A DNA stretch of 64,000 nt, taken from positions 46,924,501 through 46,988,500 of the forward strand of contig NC_088934.1 in NCBI RefSeq assembly GCF_038396675.1, in the 5' to 3' direction. The position numbers were made by a program, and so were the translations under genes. Under the pieces are notes generated by a model. The model was given only the letters and a program-made list of their open reading frames with translations, did no database searches and was not told the DNA's origin. Numbering within the stretch: position 1 is the first letter of the stretch; each line of letters starts with the position of its first letter. Below, piece by piece: positions 1 to 10,269 of this stretch. This DNA is from Hydra vulgaris (taxonomy: Eukaryota > Cnidaria > Hydrozoa > Anthoathecata > Hydridae).

Positions 1-162
1 TAAAACTTAAAAGCAATCCCGGTCATTGGTTTAGAAGTCTGGTTACGTGATCGAAGCAAGAAGGCTTCTTATGCCATAATATATAATCTTTTTTGTTGAG
101 CTGCTCTAGAATGAGTCATCTTGTCTCATATAAATAAATACATGATGTATAATATTGGAAAC

Positions 163-430
<268 letters not shown>

Positions 431-555
431 ATATATATATATACACACACACACATATTGTTTCATAAAAACTAACAGTTTTTTTGAAAATAAAAAAACC
501 TTTTTATGTTTCCTTATTGTTAAAGAAAATAAATATGTTAAAAATAAAAACATGT

Positions 556-650
556 TATTAAAGAAACTCGTAGAAGACTAAGAAGTCTTATTTTAAAAAT
601 TTTTTAAATTTTTAAAGAAAACTTTTTAGTCTTCTTTAAAACGAGTTTAT
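556..650. repeat. Foldback (hairpin) repeat
   Basis: The left arm contains AAACTCGTAGAAGACTAA and the right arm contains TTAGTCTTCT followed by ACGAGTTT, so the two halves fold on each other across an A/T-rich loop. The same arm motif (AAACTCGCAGAAGACTAAG) occurs alone near 5093-5112, which marks it as a dispersed family. Confidence 0.6.
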
Positions 651-654
651 TTCA

Positions 655-900
655 AAGTTTGGGCTAAATACTCGTACAATCTGTTATAGATTTCTCGTTT
701 GAGAAGCTTAAAGAATGTAGGGAGTACTGAGATAGGTCTATATTTTTGAGGCAGGATTAGGTCCAATTTTAACAAAAATTTGTTGCTTTTTCAATTGTAT
801 TTTTATCATTGTACTTTATATTGTCTATGACGATTTAAGTAGGTAAACTATTTGATTTAGTTGTTTGTTTTTTTCAGAACTATTTCTTTTATGTTTCATG
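655..900 (-). pseudogene. Remnant of LINE A reverse transcriptase region
   Basis: Two blocks resemble the minus-strand LINE at 5200-9265. Positions 680-760 match about 6605-6690 (the region just upstream of the RT palm). Positions 760-900 match about 6985-7125 (the linker between endonuclease and RT). The stretch between the two blocks is missing, so this is an internally deleted, non-functional fragment. No open frame survives. Confidence 0.6.
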
Positions 901-1466
901 TTTTTTATTGTCAAAAATTGCATTTTTTTTATTACAAAATAGACTTTTTTTACAAAACTTGTCCGTGCGCAAAAACCAGGAATGTTTTTTGCTGAATTTT
1001 ACTTTAAATCCGTTGAACATTGAGCTTTAAATCCATCGAAATATATTGAGCCATATATTGAGCCATATAAACCACATTGGGACAAAGTAAAAATTGAAAT
1101 ACAAATTACAAATTAAAAAAACTCTATTTTTCTTTTCCATAACAAAACACAAATTAGTAATAAAATTGTATAAAATTAATTATAATTTGACTACACCTTA
1201 AATAATGTACAAAAACGAAACTCTCGGCTGTTTTCTATTTCTGCTATAATCTCGAATATAGCTTACGGTAAGATTATTATTTAATCAATTTAATATGTAT
1301 GTGCATACGTCATTATATAGTTACTGTTATGAACATGCAACCACAAATTGCGTTACATTGTCAGACTACGAAGGATAATTGTTATACATTTTGATAAGTT
1401 TTCTATGTATAAAATAAATACGTATGTAAATAAAATATTTAAAAATGCTCGTATGCATTGTTTCTA
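901..1466. other. AT-rich sequence, nothing recognised
   Basis: No convincing coding frame, repeat structure or RNA gene was seen. Confidence 0.5.
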
Positions 1467-1467
1467 A

Positions 1468-1632
1468 ATCAAACTTTTTTTATGCGGTCCGTATCTAACC
1501 GTATAAAAAAAATGCTTTTAATATTGTTTTGAAAACTATTTTTTATAGGTACTCCTGAAGTTTTATGTGATTTTTTTTTTATGCGTTTTTTTTTAATGCG
1601 GTACCTATCTACCGCACAAAAAAAGGTTTGAG
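1468..1632. mobile_element. Small TIR element (MITE-like)
   Basis: The left end reads CAAACTTTTTTTATGCGGT. The right end, read on the minus strand, reads CAAACCTTTTTTTGTGCGGT. Next to each end is a small hairpin around a GCGGT...ACCGC core. There is no coding potential. Superfamily not assigned. Confidence 0.6.
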
Positions 1633-1773
1633 TGTATAGAATAAATACAAATTTCGTTAATAAAAACCCAGTTTGTCGCCTTAGTTCACTTTAGTATTTC
1701 CGCTACAGCGGACATGCTTAAGGGTATTTATAAATATAATTAAAGTAATAATAGTAATTATAGTAATAATGGG

Positions 1774-1804
1774 TAATTATAGGCTGACGCGCCAGCCTAT
1801 AATT
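1774..1804. repeat. Perfect short hairpin
   Basis: AATTATAGGCTG and CAGCCTATAATT form arms of about 12 bp around a GC-rich loop in an otherwise AT-rich stretch. It may be the relic of a foldback element; no poly-U terminator context suggests an RNA gene. Confidence 0.6.
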
Positions 1805-2430
1805 TTAAATTTTAACTATGATGCAATATGCGAATAATATACTTCTTTAACAGAAGGCTAAATCTACATTGTTGTTAAACATAAATGAATTATTTATTAT
1901 ATTTAGGCTTAACATGTGTGTAACATGACTGTAAATGAATTAACTTTCAAATGTGCAAAGCTGACTGAAAACTGTGCAAAATTGACATACTGGTGAATTA
2001 TGAAAGTATATCAAGAAATTACTTCTAACTAATAAACATGCAAAATACCAATAGCTCAATCAGGGTAGTTAGAGAAATTAGTTGTGGCTCATTCTTAACA
2101 GGCTATAGGAAATAGTTTAGTAGCGCTACACTTTTGTTAGATGATAGTAACAACAATGTTGCTAATCAACGCAAATATATGACTGAAGTGAAGCAAAAAA
2201 AAAGCTAATATTAGGTCTCCATTTGTGGCATCACTTACCATAGTTAAGGTATGCAAATCTGGATTAACTGATTTACGTAGAAAAGTAGGATTAAGAGTCC
2301 AGAAAAGCCAAGAAAAACTATGGGAAGGCTGGACACGAATTAGCTGAAATACATAAGATTAACTAACGAAGACCGTCGTTTTTAGTTGTTAACAACCAAA
2401 TGAGAGTTGTTTTAAATATTACAAAGAGCT
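1805..2430. other. AT-rich sequence, nothing recognised
   Basis: No gene, RNA or clear repeat could be supported. Confidence 0.5.
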
Positions 2431-2434
2431 CCGG

Positions 2435-2780
2435 GTATTTTGCCTAGTTCTTGATGTTTCGTTTCTGGTATTTCTTTCATTTCCAGGCATTTAGTGTAGT
2501 TTATGTAATTACTAAAATTTCGTTTAGTTCCTGATGTTTACTATTGTTCTTGATGTTCTATATAGTTTCTTATATTTTATATAGCCCTTGTAATTTTAGC
2601 TGGTTTCAAATATTTATAAAGTTCCCGATGTTTGTAAAGTTCCATATGTTTTGCTTAGTTCTTAGTATTTTCATACCGTTTTTATACTTTAATTGTTTGT
2701 GGTATTTAATTAAATTTCCGATATTTCATCTAGCTCCTGATGTTTCTTAAAGCTCCTGATATTTTGTATAGTTCCTAACC
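2435..2780. repeat. Degenerate tandem array based on TTCCTGATGTTT
   Basis: A core close to AGTTCCTGATGTTT recurs every 20-40 bp through the interval, for example near 2449, 2526, 2547, 2622, 2730 and 2750. The copies are diverged and unevenly spaced, so this is an old minisatellite-like array. The frame open at 2544-2750 is an artefact of the repeat. Confidence 0.6.
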
Positions 2781-2824
2781 CTAAAATTTAGCTTAAAACA
2801 TAAAGCACCACTTTACTTAATCAC

Positions 2825-3125
2825 TTTTTTTTTTTCTTTCTTCTTTCCACTTTTGATGTTATGTCTGATCAAATTGACCAAGCTCTTTCTCTTTATTCAT
2901 ATTATTAATTATAAATATTGTTTAAAATTTATTATAAATAGTTTATTGGCGACTTAAATACTCATTGAATAACATCACACTGATTAGCTCAAATAAGATT
3001 CTCAATCTCTTACTCAGACTTTTCAAAAAAAATTCATCATTCTGTTTAATCAGTTAGTACAAGCTGTAATCTCTCTTCTAACTTGCATGTCATTTTTTTA
3101 CTCCTGATTCCATTTTCTACCTATA
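2825..3125 (+). pseudogene. LINE J endonuclease fragment
   Basis: The stretch around 2856-2960 resembles 26035-26140 of the LINE at 25-28.6 kb: the segment coding for 'NHIDQALSLYP' and the following 'VGDFNAH' endonuclease block. Stops and indels break it. It is a short, old, 5'- and 3'-truncated fragment. Confidence 0.55.
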
Positions 3126-3540
3126 TTTATCTTTTAAATACGATTGAATTTAAATACGATTGAATAAGCTTGAATAGTCTATAATATAAACATTCAGGTC
3201 ACTGATTCCCTGATTCCATAACTCTGTAATTTATTTCTCTTTAGCGGTCAATTACAGATAATACATACAAAATATTTTCACGTGCTTTAAGTAATTAATT
3301 AAGTAGTTTAGATATCATCAACATTATATATCAGTATTATATATCAGTATTATATATAATTTAAACAAAAAACGTTTTTCATACAAAGTAAAAAACTAAT
3401 TACAAATATATAATAAATTAAAAATCTGTATGGTTTCATATTTTATATTGCCCTATCTAAGTTCTTCATGTATTTTCAATAATTTTAAAGAGAATCTTAT
3501 GCAACAAAATTGTCACTCATTTTTCTGTAAATAGTATATT
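3126..3540. other. AT-rich sequence, nothing recognised
   Basis: Apart from short ATATCAGT repeats near 3320-3355, no structure or gene was seen. Confidence 0.45.
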
Positions 3541-4400
3541 ATTTAATAATCAATATGGCTTCAAAATAACTCAACCAAATATAAAAAACTTTACACGTAG
3601 TATTAAGAAGTCGTTTAATAAATCTGAGTATACATTAGGAATTTTTATTGATTTATCAAAAGCTTTTGATACTATTGACTATTAAATTCCTATTAAAAAG
3701 CTCAAACAATATGGAATCACAGGAGTTGTTTTAAAATGGATGAAGAGTTATTTAAATAATCATGTTAAATATGTACACATTGACGCTAAATCACCAAAAA
3801 CATTACTAAACATCATTTGTGGCTTGCCACAAGGTTTTATCCTCGGGCCTTTTCTTTTTCTTATATATGTCAATGATCTCCTTAAATCCACTAACTTTCA
3901 GGCATCCAGCCTGAGAACAATAATGTTTGCCGACGACACAAATTTATTTTTATCGCACAACAACATTATTTTATTATTTGAAATTATGAAGTTAAAAAAG
4001 ATTTCCAACTGATTCAAAGTACATAAACTTTAAGTAAATATTGAAAAAAAGTAACTGGACTCTATTTTTTAGACATATATCAACTTAAGGTTTATAATAT
4101 TTTTTGTTTTATGTATAAATGTAAAACAAAATTATGTCCGTCTCTTTTTCATAGTTTATTTATAACGAAACAAAAAAATAAACACGATCTACGAAATGAT
4201 GATTTTTTGATGCAACCATTTTCAAAAACTAATCATAGTCAATTTTGCAAATCATTTCGTGGACCGTATCTTTGGAACAAAATTGTCTCAAATAACTTTA
4301 ATTTTTCTTTTGAATGGAATTATATACCTTTTCAAAAAAAAGTTGAAAGGAGTAGTTTTTGAAGTTGACATTATACAAATGTACTTTTAAAACCTTTTGA
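3541..4400 (+). pseudogene. Non-LTR retrotransposon RT fragment (LINE A-like)
   Basis: Translation gives ordered RT blocks: 'NNQYGFK', 'FIDLSKAFDTID' followed by a stop, 'KQYGI...WMKSYL', 'GLPQGFILGPFLFLIYVND' and the catalytic 'MFADDTNLFL'. After a gap, the frame at 4111-4362 holds the C-terminal 'FRGPYLWNKI' motif typical of CR1/L2-like LINEs. An in-frame stop after FDTID and loss of the thumb region show it is dead. It is closely related to the opposite-strand LINE at 5.2-9.3 kb, so the two form a partial inverted pair. Confidence 0.85.
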
Positions 4401-4724
4401 AATTTCTCTTATCTATTATTTATATAGGTTTATATGATTTGTAATGTATGATTTTAAATGATCGGTTTGTTTGATTTGTATTTTAATTATTTACGATCTG
4501 CAAGCATATATTGCTATTGTATTATCTGAAATTTTTTAATTTTTAATTTTTAATTTTTTTATTTAATTATATTTTTCTTGATATGATTTGTAATTCAATT
4601 ACTTACGATCTGCAAGTCTATTTTGCTGTTGTAAATTTTTTTTTTAAGTCATTCTTTTATTATTGCAAAACATTAACTATTTATTTACTACGTGACACAT
4701 TTAACATGTAAATATGTAACACGT

Positions 4725-4757
<33 letters not shown>
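4401..4757 (+). repeat. LINE 3' tail with duplicated block and 31-base poly-T
   Basis: A block containing ACGATCTGCAAG...TTGCT..TTGTA occurs twice (about 4492-4525 and 4605-4636) downstream of the RT fragment, which suggests a tandem 3' UTR duplication. A run of about 31 T ends the interval at 4727-4757. Confidence 0.5.
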
Positions 4758-4761
<4 letters not shown>

Positions 4762-5200
4762 CAATCATTATTATATATTTCAAAAACAAATAATATTTAC
4801 ATGTCTCCAGTTTATATAAATGTCCACCACAAATATTTACAATATCTAAAGAGCGTTAACAATGCTGTTAACGCATGCGCGTTTGACATTTTAACTCATG
4901 CGAATTAAAATAAATAAATTCGCGGTTTATAATATAATGTGCTGGCTATTAACCCATGCATTTAAAAAATATACGCAAGTCCGTCGCACCACAGGGCTAC
5001 TAGAGACTTGCTTGTCGTTGTCGTTGAAAATATATGTTATTTGTTGAAAATATATATCAACATATATTAGTAGTACTATGTAGTTGTAAGGAAACTCGCA
5101 GAAGACTAAGAAAAGTATTTTCATCGAGAACCTTTAAAATACAAAATAAACTAAAAATTTAAAGAGTAAAGACACACATTAATTTTTTGAGGTCTACTGT
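4758..5200. other. Spacer with a small hairpin and a lone foldback arm
   Basis: GCGTTAAC (4853-4860) and GTTAACGC (4867-4874) form a perfect hairpin. Near 5093-5112 is a lone copy of the foldback arm seen at 556-650. No gene was found; the frame at 4927-5124 shows no family features. Confidence 0.5.
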
Positions 5201-5339
5201 TCAGAAAAAATTTAACTATGTATAGTTGCTAACATTTTTTATTTATTTATTTTTTTATATTTTATTATTTCTTTTTTATTTATTTTTATAGCTTAAATTG
5301 TTCTTTTTACATTTTATTATATTAATTGTTCTTTTATAT

Positions 5340-6620
5340 TTAATACATATCGATAAAATTGGTTTTGTTAATTATGAGATCTTTTAGTTTTTTCTTCAGG
5401 GCAATAAGATTATCCAATTTAGTAAGTTCTATATTTTGAGGTATTGTTTTGTTGTATAAATAGGGGCCACGGTATACAATTGAAAATCTCAAAAATTTTG
5501 TTTTTTTTATGGGCAATGTAAAGTTTCCGGTTCCTCGTGTGATATATCTGTTGGCGTTGGTTTGAAAAAAGTTATTAGTAAAATGAGTTGGCACAAGTCC
5601 GAGCTTATATTTGAGCATAAATAAAACATTTTGGTAGATGTTAATTTGATAGATATTTGAAGCATTCAAGTTTTTAAGTAAAGGATCGGCATGAGTGAAT
5701 TTATTTTTATTATAAATCAATCTTGATGCGTGTTTTTGGTGTGTATATAGAGAACTTAATTTAGATTTATTTGTACTTCCCCAGGCAATATTAGCATATG
5801 TTAGATAACTTTGTATATAAGAAAAGTAGAGAACTTTCAGATTCTCCTGGGAAAGTATAGTTTTGACTTTGTAAAGTATGCCGATACTTTTTGATATTTT
5901 TGTATTTAATGTTTTTATATGGGGTTTCCAAGAAATCGTATCGTCAATAATTATCCCAAGAAATTTAATAGTTTCAGTTCTTTCGATGTTTATGTTATCA
6001 ATTTTTAGTAATGGTAGCATGCTTGGTATTTTGTTTTTTTGTTGGTTGGAATGAAACAAGATGTATTTTTTTTTTCTTGATTTAAAGATAATTTATTTAC
6101 TTTAAACCAAATGTTTAGACTCTCAAGGTCATCATTTGCAGATTCAAAGAGATTTTCAATTGATGCTGATGAATAAAATAAATTTGTGTCATCAGCAAAC
6201 ATTATTGCATCAAGTTTTTTTAGTGATTGTGGAAGATCGTTAATATAAATTAAAAATAAAAGAGGACCAAGAATGGAACCTTGGGGAACTCCGCATTTTA
6301 TTTTTAGTAAATTTGAATACTTATTATCGTTCGAAATAACACATTGTTGTCTGTTGCACAGATAACTTTTAAACCAATCTAGGCTAGTATTTTTTATTCC
6401 GTATTTTTCCATTTTTTTTAGTAAGATACCATGATTAATTGTGTCAAATGCTTTGGATAGGTCTATAAAAGTTCCTAATACAAATTGCTTTTTATTAAAA
6501 GAATCACTTATGCTATTAACTAAATCTAAAATTGCATGTTCTGTTGAGTGCTGTGCTTGAAAGCCGAATTGTTTTTTATTTAAGAACTTGTTTTGAATTA
6601 GGTATTCATATAATCTATTA
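5340..6620 (-). pseudogene. LINE A ORF2, RT palm and C-terminal region
   Basis: The interval 6620-6420 encodes 'GFQAQHSTEHAI' and 'FIDLSKAFDTINHG'. The open segment 6412-6005 carries 'GVPQGSILGPLLFLIYIND' and the catalytic 'MFADDTNLFYS'. The next segment (about 6059-5340) carries the thumb, 'IKFLGIIIDDTISWKPHI', and the C-terminal 'YRGPYLYNKTIP'. The two segments are offset by one base at a run of ten A (minus strand, about 6066-6075), a typical slippage indel. The polymerase aspartates are present, but the protein is broken. Confidence 0.9.
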
Positions 6621-6624
6621 TAGA

Positions 6625-7383
6625 TTATTCTTTCAAGTATTTTAGAAAAAAGGTTGGAAGTATTGAGATTGGTCTGTAATTGTTTATTAGAAATGTTTCA
6701 CCGGTTTTAAAAATAGGTACAATTTTAGCTACTTTTAATTTATCTGGTACAGTTCCTGTTATAATTGATGATTTAAATATTTCGAAAATAGGTTTGCGTA
6801 TCTCCGAAAAGACATTGACGACGATATTACTGCAAATGTCATCTATACCTGGAGACTTGTTTGTTTTAAGAGAGTTTATTGCATTTTCGAGTTCATCAAT
6901 TTTTAGTTCTTTAAATATTAATTCGTTGTTGACACTAGTTAGATAAGTTTCAAATGAGTTGTTTGGACAATTGACTTTTGAAGCTAGATTTGGGCCTATG
7001 TTGACAAAAAAACTATTAAATTTTTCTGAAATTGCATTATTATTGTCATACTCTTTATTATCTATGACAATTTGAGCAGGTAAACTATTTATTTTGCAGG
7101 TTTTTATCCCAATTATTTCTTTCATGATATCCCAAGTTTTCTTAATATCACCATTTGTGTTTTTTATTTTATTTGAGTAATAGTTTTTGTTTGAATTTGT
7201 TTTAATTTTTTCAAACAAGTTTTTATACTGTTTGTAAACATTTAGGTTTGCCTCATTTCTATTTTTTAAGTATTTAATATAAAGTTTTTGTTTTTTTTTT
7301 GAGGATTTTTTAATACCTTTGGTGATCCATGGACATTTTAAATGTTTTTCTTTTATTAATTTTACTTTAATTGGGAAGTGCAT
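6625..7383 (-). pseudogene. LINE A ORF2, linker and RT finger region
   Basis: A 252-aa open segment. It begins in the linker between endonuclease and RT ('CPWITKGIKKSSKKKQKLY') and reaches the first RT blocks: 'LKTNKSPGIDDICSNIVV', 'KVAKIVPIFKTGE' and 'NNYRPISILPTF'. After that the frame runs into 'FLKYLKE' and a stop, whereas a one-base shift restores the expected 'FSKILERIIYNRLYEYL' reading. So there is a frameshift near 6650. The start at 7383 is only the first ATG in an open stretch, not a biological start. Confidence 0.88.
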
Positions 7384-7658
7384 ATTATAGCTTTTTAGGA
7401 AAATTTTTTCGAAGTTATTATAAGCAGAGTTAGTGTGCCCAAGATTGCATTCATGGTATACCTTATCCCACTCTTCTGCCGACAGTGAGTCTTTAAATTG
7501 TTGAATAGCAAATTAGTTGATTTTTCTTTTATAAGTTTTAATTTTACAACTATTATTAGATTTTATATCTTGCGTCAAGGAGAAGAAAATAGGAAAATGA
7601 TCAGATATATCTGCCTTTATTATTCCTGCCTTTAGAGAAGTATCAAACAATGAATTAG

Positions 7659-8423
7659 TTAATTATTGTCTATTGCAGTGATTGAAGTTGGAGTTACTCG
7701 AGTTGGCTTGTTAATAATCGGGAAGATGTAATGTTGAAGCATTTCGTCAAAAAAAAGTTTAGTATTGGCATGTTTATCATATTGTAAACAATCTATGTTT
7801 ATGTCTCCAATACAGAATATTTTTTTTTGCTCATTGTTGTTTTTTATAAAGATTTGTTTTAAATGATTGGAAAATTTAAATAAATCACCTTCAGGTGGCC
7901 GGTAACATGTGGAGACCAGTATGTTTTTTGATTTGTTGCTAGTTATTTCAATTGTAAAAACCTCACTATCGGCATCTGAGATCGAAAGGTCATCTCTAAT
8001 TTTGGTAACTTGATCATTCCTAATATAAGTTATAATTCCACCTCCCCTTTTGTTAGTTTTTCTTTCAGATGATAATAATTTGTAGTTAGGAATTTCTAAA
8101 CTTGAATTTATTCTGCATGATTCGTCAGAACACCACGTTTCTGTTAGGCATATCATACTGAATAGATAATCGCATTCGATAAGAAAATGTTTTAGCTTAT
8201 CCATGTTGCTATTTATACTTCTTATGTTAATGTGTATTACAGTAAAATTACTCTTTAACGTTTTTAGTTCACTTTTAAAAGTTTTTATTTCAAAAAAGGA
8301 CGAACTAAAATTGTTTTCGTTAAAAAAATGCAAATCAGCGTCAGAAATATCATTAAGTAAAACATTTGCTGAATTGAAAACATTAAAGTGTAATTTTTCA
8401 AAATCTATTGTTAAGTTAGTCAT
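7659..8423 (-). pseudogene. LINE A ORF2, APE-type endonuclease part
   Basis: The Met at 8423 starts ORF2. Visible endonuclease blocks are 'VIHINIRSINSN', 'ICLTETWC' (catalytic Glu), 'RGGGIITYIRN', 'STCYRPPEGD' and 'FCIGDINIDCLQ' (catalytic Asp/Asn). The frame stops after 'TAIDNN'. The final 'KADISDHFPIFF' block (catalytic His) is found in another frame at about 7590-7630, so a frameshift splits the domain. A further in-frame TAA follows 'TYKRKIN' near 7515. APE endonucleases nick the target DNA to prime reverse transcription. Confidence 0.88.
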
Positions 8424-8471
8424 TAATTAAAATCGTTAAAATAGCGCCTCGCTTAATAAAACTTCGCGCGT

Positions 8472-9239
8472 TTACTTTCTAAAATCTCTACAATAAATTT
8501 TATCAAATTTAATAACTGCAAACTTACCTTCGTTTCGTAATCGTTTAACTTCTTCCCAAAGCTTCTTTCTTTCTAACATCGTTTCTTTTGCATAATCTTC
8601 ATTAATATAAATACCGGTTCCTTTAAGTTTATTTACTGAGCTTAATATTTTATTTTTATCATGATAATTCAAAGGCTTTAAAACGATTGATCTTGGTGTT
8701 TTATTATCTTTAACTGCACCGACTCGGTGCGCTCGTTCCACAACTACTTCACTTAATATATTTAGCTTTGTTTTAAAGATGTCTTTTACAGCCTTCTCAC
8801 AATCACTCCAGTTTTCTTCAGGGTTTTCTTTTATGCCATCGATACGTAAGTTATTGCGTCTCGAGCGATTCTCTAAGTCAATAGATTTTTTTTTTAACAT
8901 CAAAATTTCATTATCATATTTTGTTTTTATATGAATAAGTTCATCCTTAGCTTTTTCTTCTTGGAAATTTAAGCTGACTTTTATTTCGTCAACTTCATTT
9001 TCAACTCTTCTGATATTTAACTTGTTATTGTTTATTTCAGCGTCCATTTTGTCTAACCTTGCTGTTATTATTTTGAAATTCGAACTTATTATTGTAGTGA
9101 AGTTTTTTTCATGATCTTTGAGTAATCTCTCCGTTTCTGCTAGTATACTTCTTTTTTGTTCTTCTAGTTTGCTTGTGATAATTTTTTCTATATTTTTAAT
9201 ATTTATTTCCATTTTTATTGTAAATAAAGTTATGCTCAA
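8472..9239 (-). CDS. LINE A ORF1: coiled-coil RNA-binding protein (L1 ORF1p-like)
   Basis: An intact frame of 255 aa. Residues of roughly 20-125 are rich in heptad-like Leu/Ile/Lys/Glu and probably form a coiled coil. They are followed by 'RSRRNNLRIDGI', the hallmark of the L1 ORF1p RRM-type domain, then 'ERAHRVG', 'PRSIVLKPLNYHDK' and a C-terminal region with 'IYINEDYAKET'. Proteins of this type coat LINE RNA and act as nucleic-acid chaperones in the retrotransposition particle. ORF1 is uninterrupted while the neighbouring ORF2 is broken. The first Met of the open frame is used as start; an internal Met at residue 10 (MEINIKN) is equally possible. Confidence 0.85.
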   Translation of the reverse strand: MSITLFTIKMEINIKNIEKIITSKLEEQKRSILAETERLLKDHEKNFTTIISSNFKIITARLDKMDAEINNNKLNIRRVENEVDEIKVSLNFQEEKAKDELIHIKTKYDNEILMLKKKSIDLENRSRRNNLRIDGIKENPEENWSDCEKAVKDIFKTKLNILSEVVVERAHRVGAVKDNKTPRSIVLKPLNYHDKNKILSSVNKLKGTGIYINEDYAKETMLERKKLWEEVKRLRNEGKFAVIKFDKIYCRDFRK

Positions 9240-9240
9240 A

Positions 9241-9828
9241 AAAAAGAATACGTCTTACTCGTCTTGTGCCGCAAACGTACCCCATTTTACAGCAGTACCC
9301 CATTTTACAGCAGTTCTCTACGACCAGACCTTTTGGTCTTCTACTAGTTTCCGGGTAAGTGGCTGGCCCATATCTTTCCAGCATATGATACAGTATCTAG
9401 TCATCGTCTCGACACTTTTGGCGGCTGCCACTAATGTTCCATTAAGTAACCGATGAGCAAAATTACAATCGTATGCTCATAATGTCTATACTGATCCACT
9501 GAAATTCTGCCATAGAATGTTTTCTGGGATTATTGATCTCAAAATAAATAAAATTTACACATGGATGACTTAGCACCAAACCACCCTATACAACGATTAT
9601 GTTGAAATGAGATAGCTAGACGCAAAGTTTAAATATTTTTAACGAAAAGCTACTAAACTAAAAAAATAATTTCAGGTTCAGTGCACATAAAAATTATAAG
9701 TACAGTATATTGGTGTTTGTAAAGAAACACTACGTAAATCATTTTTTATCATAAACTAATTTTTTTCATCCTTATTGTATAGGCTGGTTTGGCGCTTAAC
9801 CATCCATATATAAGTGATTGCTAAAAGT
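9241..9828. other. Spacer with an 18-bp tandem duplication
   Basis: CCCCATTTTACAGCAGT occurs twice head to tail at about 9279-9315. The rest is AT-rich. The flanking phrase 'GGTTTGGCGCTTAACCA' near 9784-9800 resembles nothing I can name. No gene is supported. Confidence 0.5.
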
Positions 9829-10269
9829 AGGGGGGGGGGGTCCAAAATTCTATATTTTTTGTTTAACCAGCTATTCTTTATTAATTTTTTTAGAAAAGTT
9901 TCAAAAACAATTCATTTTTTTTTATTTTTTTGTGGTTGGCCTTCTACTTCTATTTAAAAATTTTTAAAGATACAAAAAAAAAAAAAAAAACGTTTAAAAG
10001 AAAAATCTTTGCAGCGGTTATTTTGCGCATAAAGTTACGCAACTTTATGTTAGAATTTATGCAATTTAAATTTGATTGGATAAATTTGAATTAAAATGAA
10101 TAATTGTTGCGTTTTAAAGAAAAAATGTAATAAAACTTTTTTTTGTTAAAACGTAAACTTTATAAATACTTAAAAAATAGCTTTTGTTTTACTTTGCAAG
10201 AGAATACTTTGCTTCTATTATTGTTAACTAAATTTAGATATCAATTGAAATACTTTTATTTCAGATTCT

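Larger units (their letters stand above)
5200..9265 (-). mobile_element. Nearly full-length non-LTR retrotransposon 'LINE A'
   Basis: Read on the minus strand, the order is a 5' leader, ORF1 (9239-8472), a 48-bp gap, then ORF2 with an APE-type endonuclease (8423 to about 7500) and reverse transcriptase (about 7383-5340), ending in a T/A-rich 3' tail near 5200. ORF2 is broken at three or more places, so the copy cannot move by itself. The start of the leader (minus-strand image of AATACGTCTTACTCG near 9247) matches the start of LINE B at about 16690 (AATACGTCCTCTCG), which supports the placing of the 5' end. RT motifs are CR1/L2-like, but clade assignment needs a tree. Confidence 0.9.

Noticed and set aside
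6680-6946. Plus-strand gene opposite LINE A (also 8203-8430)
   Set aside because: Shadow frames of the minus-strand RT and endonuclease; no family features of their own.
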